A DNA stretch of 64,000 bases from Arachnopeziza araneosa (lineage: Eukaryota; Ascomycota; Leotiomycetes; Helotiales; Arachnopezizaceae), in the NCBI GenBank assembly GCA_003988855.1, contig QYAI01000116.1, positions 1 to 64,000 of the forward strand, given 5' to 3'. Every line of letters begins with the position of its first letter. Positions within the stretch are counted from its first letter, which is position 1. The notes below the pieces were generated by a model. It worked only from the letters and a program-made list of their open reading frames with translations. It made no database searches and had not been told where the DNA came from. Both the position numbers and the translations under genes were made by a program. This document shows, in pieces, positions 22,021 to 32,956 of the stretch.

Positions 22021-22102
22021 TGTAACGGCACAGGACGAAATAAAGGTAAGAAGAGGCATATAAGAGTGCGTTCTTAGTAATATTTTCCTATAGGCTAGCT
22101 AC
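22021..22102 (+). repeat. 82-89 bp dispersed repeat, copy 1
   Basis: Begins TGTAACGGCA and ends GGCTAGCTAC. It is followed by a purine-rich AGAAAAG stretch that also follows copy 4 and, inverted, precedes copy 2. Confidence 0.75.
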
Positions 22103-22501
22103 GGAGAAAAGTAGAATATGAAGAGAAAAGAAAGAGAAAAGTCTATGTCCTTGTATCAATCGGAGGGTTTTCTCTACCAGCAAAGGATACTTCGGCCTCG
22201 GCCCTGGAATCCTCGAGCGAGGCGATATAATCTGCAGGCTCCGATACGAAGTGCCATTCGTTTTGCGACCTATGGGAGACTATTATCTATCGGTAGGGGA
22301 ATGTTATGTAAATGGTATAATGCAAGGAGAAGAAATGGATATATCTCAAATGAAAGATATCGAGATTCATTAAATAAGCTAGACAGATTAGTAGTATAAC
22401 TTTTTTTTAAGACTAAGAACATAAGACAGGTTATAGCAATTGAAACTTACCTTACTTCTTAAGAAGGGTTTTCTTCTTTTCTTATGTTCTTCTTTTTCTA
22501 C

Positions 22502-22581
22502 GTAGCTAGCCTATAAGCCGAATATATTCAGACTTGCAAACGCACTTCTGTATGCTTCTTTGCGTGCTATATCCTTGCTTG
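22502..22581 (-). repeat. 82-89 bp dispersed repeat, inverted copy 2
   Basis: Reverse-complement copy starting GTAGCTAGCC on the plus strand. Together with copy 1 it makes an inverted-repeat unit of about 560 bp (22021-22581). The TGTAACGGCA end is not preserved in this copy. Confidence 0.65.
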
Positions 22582-22670
22582 TGTAACGGCACGAACACGA
22601 ATATAGCTAGTTAAAAAGCATATAGAAGTGCGTTAATAGTCTAAGTATATTTAGTTTATAAGCTAGCTAC
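22582..22670 (+). repeat. 82-89 bp dispersed repeat, copy 3
   Basis: 89 bp, TGTAACGGCAC to AGCTAGCTAC, directly abutting copy 4. Compared with copy 4 nearly all differences are G-to-A or C-to-T. Confidence 0.85.
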
Positions 22671-22759
22671 TGTAACGGCATGAACACGAATATGGCTAGT
22701 CAAGAGGCATATGGGAGTGCGTTGATAGTCTGAGTATATTCGGTTCATAGGCTAGCTAC
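22671..22759 (+). repeat. 82-89 bp dispersed repeat, copy 4 (tandem with copy 3)
   Basis: 89 bp head-to-tail with copy 3. It keeps more GC positions than copy 3 and is followed by a purine-rich AAGAATATGAGGAAAG segment shared with the flank of copy 1. Confidence 0.85.
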
Positions 22760-22799
22760 GAAGGAAAACAAGAATATGAGGAAAGAAGAACTACATGAC

Positions 22800-23747
22800 T
22801 GAGGTGTGCCTTATCTACAGCAGACTTCTCTCCGCCCCTAGTCCGAATAGACTCTGAATGTGCCCCTTATTCTCCACACTTCGGTAATGAGGTCCTGTTC
22901 GCCCCTGCCGTCTACGCACGACATTAGTAACAAGTGATATTCTGCTCATCACACTATACTTTTCTATAAGCCTCGACTATAACCTGATTATTCTTTAGGA
23001 TTTAGACGATCTGCGTTTACGGATATGCAACTTAAAAAGCTTATGACTTTCGTTAGCAAGGTAACAGACACTTTTACTTCTTACTTTATAGCTACTTAGC
23101 AAATGTACTTTCTATTTCTTACGTGCGAAGTAAAGTGCGGCGCTGCGGCTCCTAATATCGCTGATCGACAGAATGCTTATAGCATGACACTAGCGAGAAA
23201 AAGTATAGTCGAACTCTTTAAAGTTGTAGGTCGTCAGATGGAGCTACATAGAGAGATTGTTGCTTTCTTAATTTTACATAATCATGAAACATCAAGAATC
23301 TACGGCTATTATCTAGTAATCGAAGAGGGAAAGACATCCTTCTATTGCTGTACTATTCGCAAATTCGTCTTTACAGAATTAGAAAGCAGAGAGAAGTGGA
23401 CAACATGGAAATTCGTCACGAGCGTTTTGAAAATATTCTTACCGACTTAGAAAGAATTCGTTTAGTTATTAACGCCTTCTCGCTCGATCTTGATTTTGAA
23501 GGTTTCTAGAAATCCGAGCTGGGGGAATCTGAGCTCTTACAAGAGCTGGAAAGTCTCCTCTCTGACCAAACTAGTTAAGATGCTACATCGCAAGAGGGAT
23601 CTGACAGTCAACCAAGTCGTGGTAGCTCACGACATGTTACCCCCGATACTTCCCTGTCTCAGAGAATTGATGGCAAAGCATTTAAAAAGCAAAAGAAAAG
23701 GACTCGGCCGGTAGAACTATATCAGCTGCCAGATACTGCTTGAAAGA
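22800..23747 (+). pseudogene. DUF7924-like gene relic
   Basis: The best-preserved part is 23103-23450: FLTCEVKCGA, IADRQNAYSMTLA, VVGRQMELHREIVAFLI, RIYGYYLVIEEGKT, FTELESREKWTTWKF. This order of motifs matches the fungal domain of unknown function annotated as DUF7924. Downstream the protein continues only if the frame is changed (ESLLSDQTS, stop, DATSQEGSDSQPSRG...FKKQKKRTRPVELYQ). Upstream sequence also contains stops. Stops on both sides and at least one frameshift mark it as decayed. DUF7924 function is not known to me. Such genes are often multicopy in fungal genomes, and this one sits among repeats between two HET fragments. The left boundary is approximate. Confidence 0.55.
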
Positions 23748-24653
23748 TGATCTCAAGACTCTATTTCTGTTCCCTTATATAGTTCCTACGGGGCCCATTT
23801 TGGGATCTGTGGCAGAGTTGGACATCACGCAGTTATAAATTTAGCCTTATATTTCAACGATATCGCATCTGAGTCGAGCAATTGTGTTATAGAATATCGT
23901 TATCAATGTACCGCAATGATCACTTTGATGTAGAGAATTTAGTTGATTCTAAGACTGTTCGGTATATCACCGTCGATATTTGAAGTGATACTTTCCAGCG
24001 GTGCTTCGCAACCTGATCTATGCAGAATGAGCTACTAGGCTTTCACAGATTTACGAAACGGAATTGTCATTGGTATGCCTATCCCTTCCACGGCATTTCT
24101 GTGCCACACTGTAACTAGCTAGCATCTCCAGAACTCCAAGGTCATTATATCACCAAAGCGTGTATGATATCCCTTCAGAGTACATCCTACAACCCTACAT
24201 CGAGTTAGTTGATTAGCTTAGAATACAAATTTCCTAGATTTCCACGAGAAGCCTGACCCGTACTCTGACAAATTCCTCGGCGTATTTCACTGCGTAAAAT
24301 ATACAATACTCAGTAGGCATTAAGGTTATCATTGTCCTTGATTATTCTAATACTTCAATATGAATACCTTGCCTCGATACAAAGATATTGTGAAAAGATT
24401 TGAATATAAAAAACGATTACTTGATATAGTAACGTTAAGTTCATGATATTCGCTTAAAACTAAGGCTATATCATCACGTGTCATTAAGTAGAGGTAATCT
24501 AAAACGGACTCCTAAATGATCCTTACTCCTTGTTCTAATTTAAGCAAGTGCGCCAGAGAACTGTTTTTGATCCCTCGGTTACACTTGCCAACCTATAAGC
24601 CAAAACCCCTGCCTTCGCCAAACTCCCTCGTGCTTACCAATAGCTCTAGGTGC

Positions 24654-24779
24654 GCTCACCTACGACTCAGGCTTGCTCATTCACAGCTTAGGCTTGCTCA
24701 TCCTCTGCTCAGGCTTGCTTATCCTCTGCTCAGGCTTGCTCATTCACTGCTCAGGCTTCCTCATCCACGGCTCAAGCTT
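24654..24779 (+). repeat. 21-bp minisatellite, six units
   Basis: Six head-to-tail copies of GCTCATCCTCTGCTCAGGCTT with one to five differences each (units start at 24654, 24675, 24696, 24717, 24738 and 24759). Because the unit is a multiple of three it creates a spurious repetitive reading frame (LRLAHP repeats). Confidence 0.9.
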
Positions 24780-25063
24780 GCTCCCACGAGTATCCCTATA
24801 GCCTTTAAACTCAGGTCCAAGGAAACAGTACTTGTGCTAGAATCCAATGCTAATTACGCTGCATTAAGACTTGCAATCAATATGCCACTTAGGACCTACT
24901 ATTAGAAGTGAAGCTTGTACATTTTAAAGCAAGGAAACATAGAACAAGACAAAGAGCGGGTAATCTGACGTGAAGGCGGGTGAGGGACGCATGTTTATCC
25001 GCCTGCAAAACGGAACCCCTCAGAAATCAGAAGTCCAAACCTCAGGTTTCTGAGGTCTTCCGT

Positions 25064-25525
25064 TCAGGATCGATCTAGATAGATGTAGATGGCATCAGCC
25101 CAAACTGGGATGCTATTCTCATCATGCCTCATGTGTCTCAACGCCGCTTCCATACTCTCAGTAACCGAGACTCGATGACCGTTTACATTGATGAAACGAC
25201 GCAAACTCGAATTGCCCCAGCAGTATGACAGCGCAATGAAGTCTGGATCATCGTTTAATGACACGGAAGTAAGCTGGCAGCTCACTTCTTTGTCCGGGTT
25301 CCCAGGCAAGAGAGCGAGAATGCGAATATTTCGGTTGTCTGGCTGGAGTACGATTGTCTCATAAATTTCTTGGAGACTTGCCCCGTCGGAATTTATGGCA
25401 TGAAAATTTAGATCAGGATCCTTTCTGACTTTCGAGCATTCTGGACATGTTACGTCAATCATTGGCAGCCTTGCCGCTGCTTCATTGTTGCTACCCCCTT
25501 CTTTGGTTTGGAGATTGGCGGCCAT
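25064..25525 (-). pseudogene. HET-domain gene relic, N-terminal part
   Basis: Minus-strand frame starting at ATG 25525 (MAANLQTKEGG). It has a CPEC pair, then the beginning of a HET domain: IRILALLPG, DFIALSYCWGNSS, VTESMEAALRHMRHD, IPVWADAI. The domain stops where CINQ should follow; the sequence instead reads YIYLDRS and a stop at 25064-25066. Only the first third of a HET protein is left, so it is very probably inactive. It is in the same orientation as the C-terminal HET relic at 20332-21586, but the two overlap by about six codons around the W-x-D-x-(I/V) motif and read differently. They therefore look like two paralogues rather than one split gene. Confidence 0.75.
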
Positions 25526-26411
25526 GTGTGGACCAAAGATATCAGGAGGCTCTGCGTAACGGGGTATCACAGCAAATGGATCGATAAAGATCGAGAAGTA
25601 GTGGTGTTAGAAATGAATGGATCTCGTCATTAAACTCAACTGTCCGAAGGTGTACTGTGTTTAGCTCTAAGGTGTGGGCGGGGTAGCGCCGGTGCCAGCC
25701 GCCACTCACTCTCAGCTGTCCAGCCATGCCTTGGGCGTCTTTATGCTGCGGTATCAGACGTACAGTCACGAGCACAAGTGTCATCCTAAAGTTGCAAGAG
25801 ATGATATATCGTTATCAATGCTCAGCTCCATAATGGTTCTCGTGTTATTTACAGATATCTCATTGCTGCGGACTTTACTATGCGATCGGTCTGTTCACAG
25901 CAGTACTCCCACATCATATTTCAGAACACCTTTTGTTTTAAGTCTCCTACGTACTCAATTGGTATGCTGATAAAGCCATCTGAACCCTTATGTATCTTGA
26001 TAACAATTACATTTTCAATCCTGATATTTTCTTAAATACTCCTCTTCGATACCTCAGGAATTATAGTTCAAGGTAAATATTCAAGGCCGGATTTCCAAGC
26101 TGCAAGAGAAGATGAGATACGAATGCCAAGATTGATCCCTTCCGCTTATCCTTGCCAGATTCTCGGATTGAGTTCCCCCCCTCGCCCTTGACACTCCCGG
26201 CGCTGGATTCTGCCTTGTTGTGGCTGTGCTGTGCCGGCTGGGATAGAAAGTGGCGCAGTAGCCATTCCTGAAACAGAATAGTCTACTGGCCCATGCTCAA
26301 TCACGTAAGCTAGGGTAGTTGAACCTCCACCCCACTTCGTGCAGAGATTTAGCATTTGACTTGAATGCTTTATATCCTACTGCGAACAATATTCCAGCCT
26401 GGACAGTCACA

Positions 26412-27366
26412 ATGGCTCCTTCGACTGGGTCGGAAATCCCCGCCTACAAAGTCGAGTACCTCGAAGCATGCATATCCGGGAACGTACTGACCTTTGGTAC
26501 CTTCACGCTTAAATCTGGTCGAAGTACGTATCTCGTTGCTGGGGAGCTCTATGTTATTTCTGGTCGTCGCATTTACCTACAATTGCTGATATAAATCGCC
26601 TCGCAGAATCCCCCTACTTCTTCAATGCTGGCTCTTTCCACACCGCGCCTCTCCTCTCCGCCATATCTAAGGCGTACGCACATACCATAGTTTCCTTCCT
26701 CGCTGCCAATCCATCAATTCCAAAACCAGACGTCATATTCGGGTAAGAGCTCTATAAAGTCTCTCTTTTTAGTAGAGTCATGGTCCCAAGATTTTCGAAG
26801 TAAGATTTCTTGCTCCGCCAAGACATCGCTGCGACCTAAACTATACCTTCGAAGACAGCTGACAGAGGACTTGCAGCCCAGCTTACAAAGGCATCCCTCT
26901 CGCATGTTCAGCAGTCCTCGAGCTCCACCGCCTCGACCCCGGAACCTGGTCCTCCATCTCCTACAGTTTCAACCGCAAAGAAGCAAAAGACCACGGCGAA
27001 GGAGGAAACATTGTCGGAGCCTCACTGAAGGGGAAGAACGTGCTGGTCATCGATGATGTAATCACAGCGGGCACCGCCATGCGAGAAACAATAAACCTCG
27101 TTGCTAGGCTTGAAGGGAAGATAGTTGGGTTTGTGGTTGCATTGGATCGGCAAGAGAAGATGCCTGGGCCGAGGGAGAAAGAAGAGGGAATTGATGATGG
27201 AGAGCCCAGAATGAGCGCTCTGGGTCAGATCAAAAGTGAATATCAAGTAAAGACGGCGAGTATTGCGACATTGGATGATCTCATTACGCTTCTGAAGGGC
27301 AAAGGGGGCGAAGGCGATGTAGAGAGGATAGAGGAATATAGGAGGAAATATCGAGCTTCTGATTGA
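26412..27366 (+). CDS. URA5: Orotate phosphoribosyltransferase
   Basis: Converts orotate and PRPP to orotidine 5'-monophosphate in de novo pyrimidine synthesis, in the cytosol. Three exons: 26412-26523, 26607-26742 and 26877-27366, giving 245 aa. Introns are 83 and 134 bp; both junctions restore conserved protein (LKSGR-K-SPYFFNAG and DVIFG-PAYKGIPL). Recognisable blocks in order: N-terminal helix (YKVEYLEACISGNVLTFG), SPYFFNAG, the substrate-loop region PAYKGIPL, SYSFNRKEAKDHGEGG, and the PRPP-binding motif VLVIDDVITAGTAMRE. The length fits fungal OPRTases, with a slightly longer charged loop after VVALDRQEK. The start is the first ATG in the frame and lies in good context (CACAATGG). No reason to doubt function. 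Confidence 0.95.
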
Positions 27367-29320
27367 AGTTCAAAAGGCAGTAGACTAACGGAACAAAAAT
27401 AAATACCGCAGTTCTGCGGAATCTTAAGCCCCACTCTATCATGTAAAGCAACTGGTCTGACAGGTTCTAAAAGTTGATCTCACATCTTTCGAAATATATT
27501 GCGGCACAAATATTGCAGTCAAATGCATAAAATTTGGATAAAGGAGTCACAAGATCTTACTAAAGATTCTGAACAAATGAAAATAAAAGCTAAGAGGGAC
27601 ATTGAGACTTCATCTTCTTTCTTATATCCATCGCAAGCTCACGCGGCAAGACGACGGTGATGCATTCGCTGGAGCGTTGTCAAAATCCTTTGGAGTCGGA
27701 AATTGTTCCTTTGCATGCCTCAAACTCAATTTGATGGTTACTGACATAGACGGTCCCAACTTTCGAGCGTTGTGAATTTTATGATATGTCTAGAATGCCA
27801 ACATGATCGTGGGGTTCAATCAAGACTCTAATTCTTCTCAGCAATGACGTGAATGAAGCCGCTGGCATAGTTAGTTGGCATGAATCTAGATATAACGCTT
27901 AGCCGCCTAGGTTCGCCAAAATCTGAACCCGGTTCAAGCCTTTCTCTCGAGACGAGAAGAATCCGAAAGTCCCGTTTTACATAGGATTCACTTGGAACCA
28001 TGACTGCTCACGCTCAGATATACCCATTCGCGTGTATGTTCCATTCAAGAAAGTGTGCGATTCCTTCATGAAAAGATGGCCCCTCTATGAAAACCTTCGG
28101 CGTCTAGTGTTCGTTAGTAACATTGATCTATCAGCCTATGTTCTGTCGAAGAACATTGCTCTAGAAATCACCAAATCTAGAAGAGAGAGCCTAACATTTG
28201 GCGAAGTTCAATCTGCTAACTTCCTTATCAAGCATGAGAATATTGTTGCAAAAGGACGGCCTGCAGTCAGAGCGATAGCCTGAGCGTGTTAGGGCTCTGT
28301 TTTAACTCGTTTCAGGGCCTCAGGCCCTGTTTCATCAGTTAAATCAGTACTAGTTGCCACTCTAGTATAGCGTACTGGACTGAAAAACTCCATTTCTGTA
28401 CCTATTCTGAACACACTTTAAAAGCCAACAAATATCATCAACGAAGAAGGCAAGACTATTGGTGTCATAAACAAGAGGGGGTATGATGCACGATTGGAAA
28501 GTGAAGCCCCTGCTCTGCTAGGAGACGAAGCGAATGAATTTATAGCCTTATCAATAGGCGATCTTCGAGGTGTGATGACCAATATTTCTCACACACTATG
28601 GGGTAAGAGCTATGTACGGCAGTGGAGGAAAGTGGCGACCTAGGAAAGGTTATGAAAGACTAGACAAGATGTACTACGATGAGAATAGAGTACCTCTACT
28701 ACTAGTATTTTTGGTTGATGTTATACTTATTAGGTGAGGCGGGGAGGTAGTAAGAAGGATATGTAGTGGGCATATTTGCTGACGAAATGGGTTCAACAGC
28801 GAACATTAAAAATTGACCCGCTGGGATGAGCCATTGATCAGGTAGTATGATGATGACATACAGTGTTTGCTCAAAACTCTCTTCAAGTCAGCTTGCAGAA
28901 ACTCAAAACCATTCTGAACTGAAATAACCTCTCCATCGTGGCATTATTCTCTAATACCGAAAATCTACTCTGCCGTAGCATAGGTAGTGTACGCTTTGTG
29001 TCTAGAGAAACAAATAATTATTAGAGGAGAAAGCAGGCCAATAATATCAAATCAAAAGCTATTGACTGATAGAATCCTTATCTACGGTCACTTCCAAGGA
29101 GGGTCAAATGCTCATGAGGGGTTCAAGATCACGTGACCTTATGTTTCCTCTTACCTTCACGTTCTTGCTTCTCAGGTCGTCAATAGATGGCACTTGCAAC
29201 TTCAGGAATAATTAGGCCACTTTATTAGTTATAGCTTTAGATTTCAGATATACCGTAGTTTAAATTTGATGTTGAATTAGCAGGAGAGAAACCTGGAATA
29301 GTTACCGGTTATATGCTTTG
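27367..29320. other. Intergenic region
   Basis: About 1.95 kb of AT-rich sequence after URA5. An 83-codon frame at 28032-28283 has no recognisable features, and I do not call it a gene. Nothing else was seen before the solo LTR. Confidence 0.4.
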
Positions 29321-29497
29321 TGTTGGTACAATAATCACGTGCCACGCATGAGAGCCTAGTTAGTCAGGCAGCCAGAACCCCATAAGGGTTCTCCAGCTGC
29401 CTCCATCCTTCTTTCTAAACCCCTCCACAACGTGAGGAGTCCAGTATCCAGGGTAAACCGGCCAATACGAATAACCTAGGTTTATCGTGAACCGACA
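29321..29497 (+). repeat. Solo LTR of the copia family (177 bp)
   Basis: TGTTGGTACAATAATCACGTG to AACCGACA, the reverse orientation of the LTRs flanking the 8.2-14.2 kb element. About 28 bp present in the other copies (between TTCTT and CCCCTCCACAACGTG) are missing. No target duplication is visible at its borders (CTTTG versus CATCT), so it may be rearranged. Confidence 0.88.
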
Positions 29498-29868
29498 CAT
29501 CTACTTCTTGGTAGGATTACCCGTTATGCGAGTCATCATCCGGCCAGGGTCAACTTTGACTCTCCGCGTGTTCATTGGGATCTTCCAGAAACAATGACAG
29601 GGCACACACAGCCAACCTCATTGACTTAGTCTAGATGGCCCCTGGCTCTTTCCATCTGGCACGTGCGCCAAGGCTAGACATCTCACATGTATTTAGGCCT
29701 GCCTGGCTCCTGGACGGACTGAATCCCAGCCTTTCTCTTGCCATTAATCCTCTCAACTTCTACGTACTTGGCCCCATCACCAACACCGCCGATCCCAATC
29801 CTCACTCAGTACATTTGACTCACGGAGCTGGTCATCATGTTTTGTTTCTTGAGTTGCATTTTGCAGAA

Positions 29869-32215
29869 ATGGATATGAACTGGGAAGCTCTTTTCCCGTT
29901 GATCTGGAAGCGTTACATCCAGGAACGTAAAACGCTGAATGAATTGAAGGCTGAGCTTGAATATAACCATGGATTCGATGGAACGTACGTGCCTCATGAT
30001 TGATACTATGCGAGCGATAACGTAACATTTGAGCTTTAAGGAACAAGCAACTGAAAACAAAACTGAATGACTTGGGCTTGTTCAAAAGCATTACTCAAGA
30101 GCAATGGACTTTCATAAGCCGCACCAAAAAGCGTCGAAGGGGAAGGGAAGGGAAGGAAAGTGAAGTGAGAGTATTGGGCGCGATACTCCCACCACGCAAG
30201 ATTCGAAAAGGGGATTTGAATCATTGTTACGAAAAATTTGGATATCGTACCCAGCGTTGTAGGTCATTCGTTTCGGGCATAATTACAGCAAAGTGCTAAC
30301 GATTTGATTACGGATATTTACCTCCGACCCCCACACCACCTGCAGATGGCTCAGTGCTTATTCTGACTCCACCGGCGCACCAGGTAGACGCCTGAGCAGA
30401 AAATTTGCCGTGGTTTGACTTTCTGGAAGGATTCTTTCTAGGTAACAGTACTTCGGGTATCTCTGAACTGCGAGCCTTCTTCGGGTCCCCTCTAATATAT
30501 TATTAGTCTCTAACCCTATCATTTCACCGTTTCCTAAGACGTTTCCCACTGTTTCGTTACCGAATACCCTGCTTCCCGCCCTGTACAAAGAGGAGGTGAA
30601 AAAAATCTATCACCGACTTGATCTGTTTATGCCCGAGAGTTTCCTCGACGAGAATTGGATGCGGGCTGTAACATTATGCAAAAGAGGAGACTCGCAACAG
30701 AAAATGATTGTGTTCCTATTCTTCTTATCAAATAATTTGATTGACAAGCTAGACAATCTGCCAACCCAGGACACAGACAGCGCTCTCGTAAACCTTTTTA
30801 AGGTCTTACTCGGAAATGGAGCAACTCTTGGCCCTCTCACCCTACAGATGCCCACAATGCGGGCTGTTCTTGATCGTCTTTTCGCGAGTGCTATTCGTTT
30901 GTGCGATGTTGATGTCCTTGAATTGCTCATTCGTTTGGGGTTTGACACGCAGAAAATGGTCAACAAACCGATCTTTGCTGAAATAGACCTTTTAAATGAT
31001 GAAATCTTCCCCATTCAATTTGCTTTATATAGTGGCAACCGCAGCTTAGTTGACTTCTTGCGTCGATTCGGCGCCAATCTAGGCTTCTACTCTCTTCCTG
31101 AATACAATGAGGACATTTGATCCACAGCCGAATGAATTGCTGGCAACAATCCAAGTGAATGACGCTACAATGGTTGATATACTACTAAATGCAACGAAAG
31201 ACGTTAACAAGCGACTCGCCCAAATAAACACGCCTCTTCAAGCCGCTATCCAAAATGGAATGCCATTTATGATTGATGGACTACTAGATAAAGGTGCCGA
31301 TATTAATGCTCCTCCTGCATCTAAATCCTTTTCGCAAACAGCTCAGAAGGTGCTGCCGAGCATGGGCGTATCGACACGGTCAAATTCCTCCTTCTACATT
31401 GTTCGGGAACTGAAAGCGATTACAAGGAGCAGTATGTTAGAGCCATTGAATTTACAAAAAAACAACATCACTATGCGGTGGCAGATGTGCTACGACATCA
31501 CCTACAATGGGAAGATGAACCTGATTCGAGTCACGCAGGTTTATCTACCATCCATGACTCCAGGAAGATCGATTGGAACTCCTCAGCATCAGAAGATGAG
31601 TCTGGATGGGAGGGCGAAGATGAGTCTGAATTAGAGGATGAAGATGAGTCTGGATCGGAGGACGAGCATAGTCCTGATGAAGAGGACGAGGGCTGTGTTG
31701 CGGGGGAAGAAATCATCCTCGGCGAGGGGGTAGAGAAGACGTCTCAAGAAAAAGGAGAAGAGAGCCTTCATGGGCGAGAAGAAACTATTAGAAGTATAGG
31801 GTTGGAGGAAGGAGATGAGAACCTTGGCGACCTGAGTTTTGGTGAAAATTTTGATATGCTTAGGACAGAAAACCACGATGCAGAAAACCCTGGTTACTTG
31901 AGTGTTGGAGAAAATTTCGATATGCTTGGAACAGAAGATGAAAGTGCAGAAAACCTTGGTGACTTGAGTTTCAGAGAGGACTTTAATATGCTTGGGGCAG
32001 AAACTGATGGTGCAGAAGAGCTTGGAGACTTGAGTTTTAGGGAGAATTTTAACACGCTTGGGACGGGAAATATTGGTTACTTGGGTTTCGGAGAGAATTT
32101 CGATATGCTTGCGGCAGAAAACCTTGGCGGCCTTGATCTAGAAGCGGGAGAAGTTGACTGGACAAACAGTATTGTATGGAATGACCCTTGGGAAATTTCG
32201 ATTACTTTGTGTTAG
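29869..32215 (+). pseudogene. Clr5-domain ankyrin-repeat protein gene, probably decaying
   Basis: Starts MDMNWEALFPLIWKRYIQE with a Clr5 domain (ERKTLNELKAELEYNHGF). This continues across a 56-bp intron (29985-30040) as NKQLKTKLNDLGLFK and KKRRRGREGKESEVRV. Clr5 is a short DNA-binding-like domain found at the N-terminus of many fungal ankyrin proteins. After 30300 the frame meets stops. From about 30490 a long helical/ankyrin region is open (ALYKEEVKKIYHR, AIRLCDVDVLELLIRLG). It shifts frame near 31110 (continuing NELLATIQVNDATMVDILL, DGLLDKGADINAPPA) and again near 31320-31350 (EGAAEHGRIDTVKFLLLHC). The C-terminus is very acidic and ends in a 22-residue tandem repeat. Two frameshifts and the stop-containing stretch make a pseudogene likely, although unrecognised introns could rescue part of it. 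Confidence 0.65.
31817..32147 (+). repeat. 66-bp coding tandem repeat (acidic, ENFDML motif)
   Basis: Three full 66-bp units and two to three shortened ones, starting at 31817, 31883, 31949 and 32015. Each encodes a variant of ENLGDLSFGENFDMLGTE. The array forms the C-terminus of the Clr5-ankyrin frame and stays open, although the upstream gene is frameshifted. Confidence 0.85.
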
Positions 32216-32402
32216 ACGGAGGAGATTTCAGTTGGATGGAACAGGGACAATTCGGCGGATCCGGTTGAGAGAATAAGATCATGGTTTTGATTAGTCTATT
32301 TCATATGCGTAAAGAAATTCAAGTCTCTTCTAAATTGGGTACCTAGCCACGTTAAATAAGTTTCCCTCCCAGACTTGATTAGGATATAATTCTATTAGTA
32401 TA

Positions 32403-32510
32403 TGTTGGAATAATAGTCACGTGTTCGGCTATAGCCTTTATAAGGCTGGAGCCTTCTTGTAGATAGCTTCCTTCTACACTGAAATCAATACCATTCGACA
32501 ACGAGCATAC
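32403..32510 (+). repeat. Possible LTR fragment
   Basis: TGTTGGAATAATAGTCACGTG resembles the start of the copia LTR found at 29321 (TGTTGGTACAATAATCACGTG). The similarity does not extend clearly beyond the first 21 bases and no second border was found. It may be a related LTR family or a remnant. Confidence 0.35.
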
Positions 32511-32956
32511 TACGTGATATCCGCACCTAGTTACAACCCATAGAAAATGTGGGATACACTTTGCTTGATATATTTGGAGTTTGGAATGCCCAAAGCACTC
32601 GCCGCTGGTTCCACTTAAAACCTGAACTTAGTGCTAAAATAAATTTCATTGCAAAGATTTTCCGACTGGGTTTGGATACAAAATTCCAGTGATATCACAC
32701 TCAGAATAAATATCGTACCATCTCGTCACCAAATGAACACTGAATTCTGCTAGCCCTACCCCCTGATACGTGCCTCAGGCTCTAAATATCGAAATGCGAA
32801 GAGGCTTTGTATTCTAGATTCTTCTCTTTCTCCCAATCCAACAAATTTATCTTGCCTGACTGAATATTCCAACACAACTGCTTGCCCATCGTTCCAGGAA
32901 TAAAATATTGTACAAAGCGATAAATATCTTGCTATTTTCAAACCTGTAGACACGAC

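Noticed and set aside
22118..22399. 93-codon frame between the inverted repeats
   Set aside because: Arg/Lys-rich with no recognisable domain; most likely incidental to the repeat unit, so it is noted only as part of that finding.
24516..24905. 129-codon frame with LRLAHP repeats
   Set aside because: Produced by a 21-bp minisatellite whose unit is a multiple of three; no protein-like sequence outside the array.
28032..28283. 83-codon plus-strand frame after URA5
   Set aside because: No motif and no conserved-looking pattern; AT-rich surroundings make chance likely.
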